NCBI RefSeq assembly: GCF_963082655.1
Contig: NC_081552.1
Coordinates: 199,962,894 to 200,026,893, forward strand
DNA from: Stomoxys calcitrans
Taxonomy: Eukaryota > Arthropoda > Insecta > Diptera > Muscidae
DNA: 64,000 nucleotides
Direction: 5' to 3'
Shown here: one piece after another, positions 47,740-58,399 of the stretch
Position numbering within the stretch: position 1 is the first letter of the stretch
How the letters are laid out: the number at the start of each line of letters is the position of its first letter
Position numbers and translations under genes: made by a program
Notes under the pieces: generated by a model
The model's input: only the letters and a program-made list of their open reading frames with translations
Databases searched by the model: none
What the model was told of the DNA's origin: nothing

Positions 47740-48240
47740 GTAAGTTTTTTTCAACATTTTTTTTTTCGGTGTACCTGACAACCATGACTAACTTTAAAAT
47801 CGAATCGTTACTGATTCGGGAAAGATTTTTATTTTACATACCTTTTTTTATTTTTTTTTACAACTTTTCATTATTTATATTTTTTTTGTTTTTTTTTTAC
47901 TAATATTTATTTTTATTTAAATTTTTTTTACTTTATAGCAAAAGCAAGATAAGAAAAACCGAACATTTAAGAAATTTACTAGAAGACTTTTGCAAAGATT
48001 TAACCAAACTTAATAATTTTGACTAAATGCCGTCCGTATTTTATTCAAAATTAAATGTCTTGACAAGTCACAAAATCCAAATATCATTTTATAACCATTA
48101 ACCAGATATAAGCCAGAAATCCATATAAGAACTAACGCATAGACCGTACTTATCAAAGATGTACCAGATAGGAAGTCAAAAGCAAACACTAAACTAATTT
48201 CAAATCAATCTCTTGTTTAATTTTTTTCTTGTAAACACAG
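47740..48240 (+). other. Intron between the last-but-two and last-but-one exons
   Basis: A 501 bp intron with a 90% AT first half and no transposon. Donor GTAAGT and acceptor aaacacag. Confidence 0.7.
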
Positions 48241-48304
48241 TTACGCCCGTGAATATGCAGATCCTTACCTAGGACATGGCATTGGACCTGTACCCGGATA
48301 TGGG
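48241..48304 (+). CDS. Rbfox1: Rbfox1 exon: YAREYADPYLGHGIGPVPGYG
   Basis: A 64 bp exon after acceptor tgtaaacacag, with donor GTAAGT at 48305. The first base completes the glycine codon from the previous exon. It then encodes YAREYADPYLGHGIGPVPGY followed by Gly. Vertebrate Rbfox has a matching block around YGRVYAADPYHH and APTYG, so this is one of the best-conserved parts outside the RRM. Confidence 0.94.
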
Positions 48305-48649
48305 GTAAGTTAAATTTTTATATATATTATTAATTAATTGCAATAAGTAATTGCGGATTTTTCATGTAGTCGGCGTTGACAAATTTTTTCACAGCTTGTG
48401 ACTCTGTAATTGCATTCTTTCTTCTGTTAGTTATCAGCTGTTACATTTAGCATGGTTTAGAAAAAAAGTATGAAAAAAGTATATTTGATTAAAGTTCATT
48501 CTAAGTTTTAATAAAAATGCATTTACTTTCTTTTAAAAAATTGGGTGGGGCAACCCAATATAATTTAACTTTAAATCTAATTTAATACTACCATAACAAT
48601 TAATGAGTATAGACAAGTGAAAAAGACATTAAGCATTTGGATACTCACC

Positions 48650-50635
48650 ACCTCGGGTATATATGTAAACCCCCTTTCCTCACAGTCCGTATAACTTATG
48701 CACCCAAATTCGGCACGGAAATTGAATGGTCTAATAAATATAAGTCTATCTTGTATTTTTGTATTTCCAATTTCAACAATATCGTGTAATAAATAAACCT
48801 TTTATGAGCTTCAGACCCATTATCGGCAGATCGGTCTATATGACAACTATATCTAAATACAGTCCGATCTTTGCCATACTTGGGTCAGATGGCGGGTGGC
48901 GAATTTCAGCGAAATTGAATGAAAAATAAAGCTTTTATAGGCTTCATACCCTTAATCGGGAGATCGGTCTGTATGGCAGTTATATCTAAATATAGTCCGA
49001 TCCGAACCATATTTGGGACGGATGTCGGGAGACCTAAAACTATCCACTGTTTCAAATTTCAGCGAAATCGGGTAATACATAAAGCTTTTATGGGCTCCGG
49101 ACTCTTAATCGGCAGATCGGTCTATATGGCAGCTATATCTAAATATAGTCCCATCTGAACCATATTTAAGTCAGATGTCGGGAGGCTCAAACCAACCCAC
49201 TGTTTCAAATTTCAGCGAAATCGGGTAATAAATAAAGCTTTAATGGGCTCCAGACCCTTTATCGGCAGATCGGTTTATATGGCAGGTATATCTAAACAAA
49301 GTCCGACCTCAACCATATTAAGGTCCTATGTTAAGAGGCTCAAACCAACTCAATGTTCCAAATTTTGGGGAAATCGGGTAATAAATAAAGCTTTTATGGG
49401 CTCCGGACTCTTAATCGGCAGATCGGTCTATATGGCAGCTATATCTAAATATAGTCCCATCTGAACCATATTTAAGTCAGATGTCTGGAGGCTTAAATTA
49501 ACCCACTGTTTCAAATTTCAGCGAAATCGGGTAATAAATAAAGCTTTAATGGGCTCCAGACCCTTTATCAGCAGATCGGTTTATATCGCAGGTATATCTA
49601 AACAAAGTCCGACCTCAACCATATTAAGGTCCTATGTTAAGAGGCTCAAACCAACTCAATGTTCCAAATTTTGGGGAAATCGGGTAATACATAAAGCTTT
49701 TATGGGCTCCTGACCCTTAATCGGCAGATCGGTCTATATGGCAGCTATATCTAAATATAGTCCGATCTGAACCATATTTGTGTCCTATGTTGGGAGGCGT
49801 AAAACTACTCACCGTTTAAAATTTCAGCGAAATCGGCTAAAAAATAATGCTTTCATGGGCTTCAGACCCTTTATTTGAAGATCGGTCTATATGGCAGCAT
49901 AACCTAAATATAGTGCGATTTAATCCATATTTAGGTCAGATGTCGGGAACCTTAAACTAGCCCACTGTCTCAAATTTCAGCGAAATCGGGTAGTACTTAA
50001 AACTTTTATGGGCTTCAGACCCTTTATCGGGAAATCGGTCTATATGGCTGGTATATCTACATATAGTCCGATCTGAACCATCTTTAGGTCAAATGTCGAA
50101 AGGCTTTAATTAATCATTCCATTAAATTTTCAGCGAAATCGGGTAATAAATAAAGCTTTTATGGGCTTCTGACCCTTTATCGGTAGATCGGTCTACATGG
50201 CAGCTATATCTAAATATAGTTCGATCTGAACCATATTTGAGCCTGATGTCGGGAAGCCGTAAGCTACTCACTGTTTCAAATTTCAGCGAAATCGGATAAA
50301 AAATAAAGCTTTATGGGTATTAGACCCTTTACCGGCAGATCGGTCTATACAGCAGCGATATCTAAATATGGTCCGATTTGCCCCGTTCAAGAACTTAACC
50401 AGCGTGCATCAAAAAGACGTATCTGTGCCAAATTTCAGCTCAATATCTCAATTTTTGAAGGCTGTAGAGTGATTACAAAAGACGGACGGACAGACACACG
50501 GACATCGTTAAATCGTCTTAGAATTTTACGACGATCCGAAATATACACTTTGTAGGGTCGGAAATTGATATTTCGATATGTTGCAAACGGAATGACTAAA
50601 TAAATATACCCCCTATCCTACGATAATGGGTATAA
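48650..50635 (+). mobile_element. Family B element with 2 kb array of 153 bp units
   Basis: The start gatactcaccacctcgggta and end ctacgataatgggtataaaa are loosely inverted. It contains about eleven units; ggcagatcgg falls at 49111, 49264, 49417, 49570 and 49723, exactly 153 bp apart. The 3' part has gacggacggacagacacacg and tgttgcaaacggaatgact. It lies in the last intron of Rbfox1, sense orientation. No protein is encoded. Confidence 0.8.
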
Positions 50636-50755
50636 AAATATGAAATTTACTCAGGTAAATTAATTTTGTGTGAATATTCTTAGTTCTGGTATATGTCATA
50701 CATACATTATTAGTAAAATAAAACTCTTCTGCTTATAAAAAACTTCGTATAGTTA

Positions 50756-51485
50756 AACAATTAAAAGCGGGCCAAGTTCAGCCGGACCGAATCTTATATA
50801 CCCTCCACTATGGATCGTATTTGTCAAGTAATTTGCCAGGTTTCTTTTTATAGGCAAACAGAGGATATTGAATAAGAATTGCTATGCTACTAGAGCTATA
50901 TCAGGTAATGGACCGATTTGGACTACTCTTGGTTTGGATGTTGGAGCCCATAGTAGAAGTCATTGTGCAAAATGTCAGCCAAATTGGATAAGAATTGCTT
51001 ACTATAGGGGCTCAAGAAGTAAAGTTGGGAGATCAGTTTTTATAGAAGCTATATCAGGTTATGAACCAATTCAGATCAAATATTAGGACGTATATTGAAT
51101 GTCATAGGAAAAGTCGTTGTTCAAAATTTCAACCAAATCGGATAAAAATTGCGCCCTCTAGAGGCTCAAGAAGTATAATCGGGAGATCGGTTCATGTGGG
51201 AGCAATATCTGGTTATGGACCGATTTAGACCATGCCTGGAATAGATGTTGGAAGTCAAAACAAAACACTTCATGCAAAATTTCAGCCAAATCGGATAATA
51301 ATTGCGCCCTCTAGAGGCTCAAGAAGTCAAGATACGAGATCGGCTTATATGTGCAGCCATATCAGGTTACGAACCGATGTAGATCAAACTTGACATAGTT
51401 TTCAGAAGTTTAAACTAACATCTCGTACAAAATTTCAGCTAAATCGAATAGCAATTGCGCCCTCTTTAGGCTCAAGACGTCAAGA
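50756..51485 (+). mobile_element. Foldback A-type left arm only (A4)
   Basis: The terminus ttaaaagcgggccaagttca and cggaccgaatcttatatacc matches the left end of A1-A3. About four degenerate 153 bp-type units follow. The right arm is missing and the sequence passes straight into the 31 bp minisatellite. Confidence 0.7.
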
Positions 51486-51489
51486 TCCA

Positions 51490-53770
51490 TTGGTAAAGAA
51501 TAGTTAAGCTACCCTTTCCCTTGGTAAAGGATACATCAGCTACTATTTTCCATAACAAAGGTTACTTAAGCTGCCCTTTCCCTGAGTTAAGGATACCTAA
51601 GCCAGCCTTTCCCTTGGTAAAGGGTACTATCAGTACCCCTTGTCTTGGAAAAATGTACTAAAACTAACCCTTCCCTTGGAAAAGGGTACTTAGACTACAC
51701 CTACTGTTGGGTGAGGGAACCATAACCACCCTCGCTCTTGGAAAAAGGGTACTTAAACTATCCCTTCCGTTGCAATAGGGTACCATAACTAACATTTCCC
51801 TTGAAAAAGGATGCTATAACTACCCTTTCTCTGGGAAGAGAAAACCATCATTACCCTTTCCTTTGGAAAATGGTACTGTAACTACTCTTTCGCATGAAAA
51901 AAAATACTACAACTATACTTTTCCTTGGAAAAGCGTATGAAAACTACCATTTCCTTTACAAATTTGTACTAAAACCACCCTTTTCCCTTGGAAAATGATA
52001 TTTTCCTTGGAATAGAGCTTTTTTTCCTTGGAAAAGGGAACAAAAATCACCCTTCTCTAAGGAATGAGTATTAAAGCCGACCTTTCCCGTGGAAAAGCGT
52101 ACTAAAACCACTCTTTCTTTTGAAAAAGGGTACAAAACCACCCTTTCCCTTATAAAAGGGTACTTAAACCACCTTCCCTTAGAAAATGGGAAAGGCTTTA
52201 ATACCCCTTTCGCTTGGAAACGGGTACTAAAACTACTACTTCCTTTGGAAAAGGGTACTAAAACTGGTCTTTTCCATGGAAAAGAGTATTAAAAACTAAC
52301 CTTTTCCAAGAAAAAAAGGACTACAACTACTCTTTCCCTTAAAAAGGGGTACTGAAATTACCCTTTGCTTTGGAAAAGGGTACTGAAACCACCCTTTGCT
52401 TTGGAAAAGGGTACTGCAACCACCCTTTACTTTGGAAAAGGGTACTAGAACCAGCCTTTCTCTTAGAAAAGAGTACTAAAACCACACTTTACCCTGGAAA
52501 AGGGTATTAAAACATCTCTTTACCTTGGAAAAATGTACTGAATGTACCCTTTTCCTTGGAAAAGCGGACTTTACTGTGAAAAAGGGTACTAAAACCACAC
52601 TTTGCTTTGGAAAAGGATACTAAAACCACACTTTCGCTTGAAAAAGAATACTGAACCTACCCTTTCTTTTAAAAAAAGGTACTAAAACTACTCTTTCCCT
52701 TGGAAAGTGGTACTAAAGCTTCTTTTTATTCTTCTTTCCCTTGTAAAAGAGAACCATAACTAGCCTTTCCTTATTCTGCTTGGAAAAAGATCCAAAACCT
52801 ACTATTTCCCTGGAAAAAGGGTACTAAAAACACCCTTTACCTTGGAAAAGTGTACTAAAACCACACTTTCTCTTGAAAACCCGTACTAAACCCACCCTTT
52901 CTCTTGAAAAAGGATACTAAAACTACTCTCTCCCTCGGAAAAGGGTACCATAACTACTCTTTCCCTTGGAAAATGGAACCATAACTACCCTTTCTCTTGG
53001 AAAATGGTACTAAACTTTTATTTCCCTTAGAAAAGGGTATTTAAACTACACTTTCCCATGAAAGAGAGGTACTTTAACTAGTCTTTCCATAGAAAAGGGT
53101 ACTAAAACTACTCTTTCCCATAGAAAAGCATACTAAGACTTACCTTTCTCTTGGAAAATCATACTAAAGCTACTCTTTCCTTTGAAAACCCCTACTCAAA
53201 CTACGCTTTCCATTGAAAATTTGTATTGAAACCACCCTTTTCCTTGGAATTAGGTTCTAAAAGCACCCCTTCCCATAGAAAAGGGTTATAAAACCACCCA
53301 CTCCTTTGAAAAAGTGTACTAAAACCACCCTTTCTCTTCCAAAAGAGCAATAAAACCACATTTTCTCTTAAAAAAGGGTACTAAAGCCATCCTTTACCTT
53401 GAAAAAAGGTGCTAAATTTACCCTTTCCCTTAGAAAAGGGTATATAAACAACCGTTTCGCTTGAAAAAGGGTACTAAAACCACCCCTTTCCCTTCAAAAG
53501 AGTACTAAAACCACTCTTTTCTAAACCACCACCCTTTTCCTTGGAAAATGGTACTAAAACCACCCGTTCCCTTGGAAAAGGAAACTAAAACTACTCTTTT
53601 CCATGAAAAAGTGGAGTAAAACTGCTCTTTTCCATGAAAAAGTGGAGTAAAACCACACTTCCCTTGAAAAAGGGTACTTAAACCACCCCTTCCCTTGGAA
53701 AAGGGTTTTAAAACCACCCTCTCTTTTGGAAAAGTGTACTTAAACCAACCTTTCGCTGGAAAAAGGTCAG
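51490..53770. repeat. 31 bp minisatellite, about 70 units
   Basis: The basic unit is ctgaaaccaccctttgcttt followed by ggaaaagggta. The best-preserved copies at about 52350-52445 are spaced exactly 31 bp apart; others vary. Every unit holds a dyad, CCCTTT with CC...GGAAAAGGG, that can form a small stem. The array fills most of the gap between the 153 bp array and the final coding exon. Frames crossing it are artefacts. Confidence 0.88.
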
Positions 53771-54001
53771 GGCAGCTGAAGTACCTTTGGGGTTTAGGTT
53801 AAGTCTACTTCCGGACTTGAAATCTACCTATCCCATATAGTCTTCCCTGTTAATGGGATATTGCTGAGGAACTTTTCATTTTACAGTATCCTTTGGTCTT
53901 GAAAACACTACGTATTTCATGTTCATTACACGTTTTGACAACATTTTTTTCTTATTTTATATTACTACTAATTTGTTCCCTTTTTCCTCTATATTTTTTA
54001 G

Positions 54002-54046
54002 GCAACAATGTATCGCGGAGGATTCAATCGCTTTACGCCCTATTAA
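54002..54046 (+). CDS. Rbfox1: Rbfox1 terminal coding exon: ATMYRGGFNRFTPY stop
   Basis: The exon follows an exceptionally T-rich acceptor tract ending tttttag and encodes ATMYRGGFNRFTPY with TAA at 54044-54046. The vertebrate counterpart is ASIYRGGYNRFAPY, so the C-terminus is conserved from flies to mammals. In vertebrates this tail forms part of the nuclear localisation signal; the same role here is inferred. Any isoform reaching this exon therefore gets the conserved tail. Confidence 0.96.
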   Translation, partial: ATMYRGGFNRFTPY

Positions 54047-54050
54047 TTTC

Positions 54051-54056
54051 AATAAA
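54051..54056 (+). promoter_or_regulatory. AATAAA directly after the stop codon
   Basis: A canonical polyadenylation hexamer starts four bases after the stop codon. Using it would give an almost absent 3'UTR. Further AATAAA hexamers occur at about 57196, 57510 and 62566, so long 3'UTR forms are also possible. Which site is used cannot be told from sequence alone. Confidence 0.4.
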
Positions 54057-55602
54057 GTCTTAATTGAAATATCCCACGAAATGCTCATCTGATATTATTG
54101 GTTGAAAACAATATGTTGAAAAAAATATTATTAATAATAGTAATTAAATCATCGTAATATAAAATGCTCAAAAGAACTTTGTTCGCACAAAAAAAAAACA
54201 AAACAAAACAAACCGCCAACACACCAGCAAACCCCTAAATCGCACAAAATGTGAAAACGGAAAGGCCTATTGAAGAAAGCAAACGAAGGTTTTCCCCAAC
54301 AACATGAAGAAAATCTAAAATCATCACACAAAGGACATCCGAAGAAAGTTTAAACAAGACCACTTCAAGTGTAAAGTGTGAAAGTAGAACACAATTGCGA
54401 TTAAAATAATAACAACTACAAAAAGAAAAGCAAAACAGCAAGACACTCACTCAGACACAAAATTTATATATATATATATATCTACATATATATACATATT
54501 TAGATTATAATAAGAATCAAAGTGAAAAAAAACCGAGAGTAGTTTTGTTCCAATTCAATGTCGTCCAGCAAATACAGTTTACAAAAATTTTTGTAGAATT
54601 AAAAAAGAAGAAAAACAGAAAACAAAACAAATTAAATTAATTAAGCAATCTTAAATATTTAAAGATTTATACCAAAAAATCCAAAAACCATAATAATAAT
54701 AGAACACACAAACAATAGGGCTTCTATTTTGATGAAACGTAGTCTATGTTTCTTTTGAACACACACACACCACACAACAAAACTGTGAACAGTAGAGAAA
54801 GCAAAAGAAAAAAAAACAACAACAATAGTAGTTTTGTTTTTTAACCACCACCATTTATTTCGTGCAGTGTAGTTTATTATGGTTTTTAAAGAAAAATGCA
54901 GAGCTTAAACACATATATATATATAAATATTTATTTTAAGAAACATATTGATAATTATTATTGAAGCCTAAGAACAAGTCAATCAGTAAAGTCCAGTAAA
55001 AATTTTAATTAACGCTTTGGCAAAGTAAACTCTTTTTAAAATTTTATTTTTTTTTTAGATTTTTTTTTGTGTTATACAAAATGGCAGCCCATGTTTATGT
55101 TAAGCTTTTTTCATATCAGGTTTATACCAACGATTATTAATTTTAGTGTTTATTTTACATTTCATTTCTCTTATCAACGAATTTTTTTTCTCAATGGCTT
55201 TTTGCCTAGTAATTTTTCTTCATTTTAAGGGGTTTAATTTAAAAAAAAATAGTTTTTTGTGTGTTTCTTTTTTAATAACATGATTGGCTTCTATTTTATA
55301 AATATATATATATATAATTTTTTTTATGTAAGTCCAATGTTTTCAGCAAAAATTCCTTAAGACAAAAAAAACCAAATCTTCCATGCAGATATCTGCTGCA
55401 AATCTAAGATTTTATTTCACTGCTTATTTAATTATAACTAAAACTATAATTTCCTTAAAAAAAAACATAAAAGATTAAATACTCAATAAGTACACAAAAA
55501 TACTCAAGCTAGAGCTACTATTTTACAAAAAAAAAAAGAAAACTAAATTGAGAAAAAAATCAACAAAAATACTCGTTTTAAAATTAAATTTTATTTACTC
55601 TC

Positions 55603-55716
55603 CTTTAGTTAAAGAACGAAATATTACACATCCATATGCAGAGCACACAAAAAAAGTGCTCTTCTTTAGTTAAAGAACAAAATATTACACATCCATATGC
55701 AGAGCACACAAAAAAT
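55603..55716. repeat. 61 bp tandem duplication in the presumed 3'UTR
   Basis: The phrases ctttagttaaagaac and atattacacatccatatgca with gagcacacaaaaaa occur twice at a 61 bp offset, with few differences. Confidence 0.8.
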
Positions 55717-56094
55717 GTTTGTGGTTTCCTGTAAGAAACTTATAACGGGAATCTTCTATACAGTTCCATAATGATTGTCTTCAAATGAAGGTTCGAAATA
55801 CTAGACTGTATTATATGAGCCAATGGTTATCCATTCAGAACTTCATATTGCCAATCAGGTATAGAAAAACAAATTTTGCACAAAATTTCCAAAAAAAAAA
55901 AGATACAGTGGCTTGATTGAACCTAAGAACTATTGAAATAGGAAGTATGAATATCAATATTAATGTCATTTAAACTTGGATGATATCGATGGGTTCATAA
56001 AGAGTGGAGATGCTTTGAATATGAACAGAGCCTCAAAATCTTGTTGACTGACAAAATTTTTAATTTTTTACCTCATAATCTTCAGAATTCGCGT

Positions 56095-56490
56095 GGGCTC
56101 AAGTCGGAAAAGATACTGAACAAATTTGTGTTATTCTTCTTAATATGTTATGTCTATGTCATAGCGAATGGTTGGACAGCGGTTAAAAAAATATTAACTT
56201 GGGCTCAAGTCGGAAAAGATACAGAACAAATTTGTGTTATTCTCCTTAATATGTTTTGTCCATTTCATAGCGAATGGTTGGACAGCGGTTAAAAAAAAAT
56301 TAATTTGGGCTCAAGTCCGAGAAAATGTTGAACCTATTTTGTTCTTCTCCTTAATATGTTTTATCTGTTTCATAGCGAATGGTTTATGTGGGCTCTAGTC
56401 GGAGAAGATGCTGAACCAATTTTTGTTATTCTTCTTAATATGTTTTTGCTACTTCAGAGCGAATAGTTGGGCAGCGGTAAAAAAAAGGTT
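56095..56490. repeat. ~106 bp tandem repeat, four units
   Basis: gggctc starts at 56095, 56201, 56307 and 56390. The first three are 106 bp apart and the third unit is shortened to 83 bp. Each unit has aatatgtt, catagcgaatggtt and a run of A following gcggtt. Confidence 0.8.
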
Positions 56491-56897
56491 AATGTATTCG
56501 CATCAGAATTGGTAAGCAAAGGCACAGTCTTAAAAAAATTCATATTCATTGTTACTTTATTTGTGCTTTAGAGCTTCTGTTGCTATAGATATTTGTAAGT
56601 CCTTCTCAAGGATCTCATGATGCATCAGACTTTTCCAGTCGCATTGAAGGCAATTACTTATTTAGTCTCCCAGGTGAATACCCACTTCCTTCTGTGCTTT
56701 ATATTAACTTTATATTCTCATCTCTGGTAAAAAATTTATAGAAAAATCTTCTATATATATAAAAATCTACTGAGCACAGCCCATATTTTCTGCCAGAAGA
56801 ACCTTCTTTTTAAAATCTTTCCCAAGTTTATGTTTATCGAATTCAAATGGCCCAGAACAAATCCTTAAAATCTTTTTGATAGAAAATGCTTATTTCA

Positions 56898-57525
56898 ACA
56901 CAAAGGCATATATTTTAAGTTAGATTTCTGATTTTCATTGAATTTTAAAGCTTTTCATGTAAACCTTCGATCAATCTTTTCCTCAAAAATTCACCAATGA
57001 AAACATTAAAATCCCAATTATTTGCACGTACATTTCTTTACTACTGATATTGTATTGTATTAAAAGCCATAACACAGAATATACCCCTATTTACTACTCA
57101 TTTGAGATTGGTTTGAGAAGCAGATACATTTTCTTTCAGTAAAAATCCATTAAACAAATTTCGCGAATTTCTTGGTCCTTGATCATACTTTTCAAATAAA
57201 ATTTCTGTACTACACAAAGGCATATATTTTAAGTTAGATTTCTGATTTTCATTGAATTTTAAAGCTTTTCATGTAAACCTTCGATCAATCTTTTCCTCAA
57301 AAATTCACCAATGAAAACATTAAAATCCCAATTATTTGCACGTACATTTCTTTACTACTGATATTGTATTGTATTAAAAGCCATAACACAGAATATACCC
57401 CTATTTACTACTCATTTGAGATTGGTTTGAGAAGCAGATACATTTTCTTTCAGTAAAAATCCATTAAACAAATTTCGCGAATTTCTTGGTCCTTGATCAT
57501 ACTTTTCAAATAAAATTTCTGTACT
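56898..57525. repeat. 314 bp tandem duplication, essentially identical
   Basis: 56898-57211 and 57212-57525 appear identical on reading, from acacaaaggcatatatttta to atttctgtact. Each copy carries caaataaaatttctgtact with an AATAAA. Identity implies a recent event, or an assembly artefact. Confidence 0.9.
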
Positions 57526-58399
57526 ATTCCAATACATATGCCAAAAAGCCAAAACAGAGAACACACCACTATGTATTACTTATATGTGTTAAAAAGCCTT
57601 TAGAAGTTGTTTGGAGAGGTAGATATTTTTTTGGCTTAACCGATTGCCAGAGGTTCTAAATTATCTACCATCCGACTATGTTCTATATTTTCTCCCAATT
57701 ATACCGACTGAAATGTCATAGCGCTAAAAAATCATTCATTGCATACGAAAAGCCATAACAGGAAACATACTGGTTTATTCTACGCATATAGATTTGAAGA
57801 TGTATAAGAGGTTTGTTTAGGGAATATGTGACGCATTCTTTCCACTTCCACCAATCGATTATAAAATGTTCTCATTTGGTATACAAAAAGTCTCAATATG
57901 CATATAGAAAGTCATGACATGGATGATACTCTTCATAAATTTTGTAAAGCACAAAAAAAAAAAAAAAACATTGCGATTTTGTATATGAAAAGTCATAATA
58001 TGGAATATATAACTATGCGCTCCTCCCTGTTTATTTGAAAGTTCACTAGAAATTGATTTGAGATATTGATAAAATGTTGAAGTTCCATATAAAAAGTCTT
58101 AACAAGGAACCCGCCCTGCTAACCTACTCACATGCTTTTGAAAGAACATCAAAGTTTGCCTTAAGGTATAAAGAATTTGTATTTCACCCAAAACCGATTG
58201 AATGCAAGAGATTCTCATTTCAAATATGAATAGTCACAACATGATGTAACCCACTATGCACTACTCATACATATATGTTTGAAATTACATAGAAGGTGGA
58301 TATGAAAACTGCATTTTTTTATTTAGTTGAAAACAATTTCTTTGAGGTCTCATGTCCAATAAACTTTATTCTTGTATTAACTCGAACAATTCCATAAAT
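57526..58399. repeat. Degenerate repeat of 'aaaagccataacagg' phrases
   Basis: Phrases like aaaagccataacaggaaaca, agtcataatatggaatat and ctactcatatgttt recur irregularly, also at 57035-57110 and 62670-62800. It may be an old, decayed tandem or dispersed repeat. No gene. Confidence 0.5.

Larger units (their letters stand above)
9997..54046 (+). other. Rbfox1: Rbfox1 (A2bp1) transcription unit, 3' half
   Basis: The gene encodes an RNA-binding protein of the Fox-1 family, which regulates alternative splicing in the nucleus and mRNA stability or translation in the cytoplasm through the RNA motif UGCAUG. Seven exons join in one frame with GT and AG at every junction and read through to a stop. The last 14 residues, ATMYRGGFNRFTPY, match the vertebrate Rbfox tail ending in YRGGYNRFAPY. 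The segment YAREYADPY matches the vertebrate VYAADPY region. The RRM is not visible here, so its exons must lie before position 1. Introns are very large (18.3, 9.2, 9.1 and 5.7 kb), as is usual for Rbfox genes, and are filled with transposon-derived DNA. Identification of the family is secure; the list of alternative exons may be incomplete. Confidence 0.93.
54047..56090 (+). other. Probable Rbfox1 3'UTR, AT-rich
   Basis: No open frame with coding character follows the stop. The tract is rich in A runs, TA dinucleotide repeats (around 54465-54480, 54918-54935 and 55302-55316) and CA runs. It contains a 61 bp tandem duplication at 55603-55716. Absence of transposon sequence, unlike the introns, suggests retention as untranslated region, but the true 3' end is unknown. 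Confidence 0.45.

Noticed and set aside
48301..48310. Alternative donor one base earlier (GGTAAGT shift).
   Set aside because: Only the GTAAGT at 48305 keeps phase 0 for the terminal exon and the conserved tail.
51956..53717. Frames of 60-70 codons in the 31 bp minisatellite.
   Set aside because: Present on both strands with repeated FSKGKGGF or similar words; pure repeat artefacts.
51490..53770. CRISPR-like array of short repeats.
   Set aside because: Units are directly adjacent with no unique spacers, and the sequence is clearly eukaryotic.
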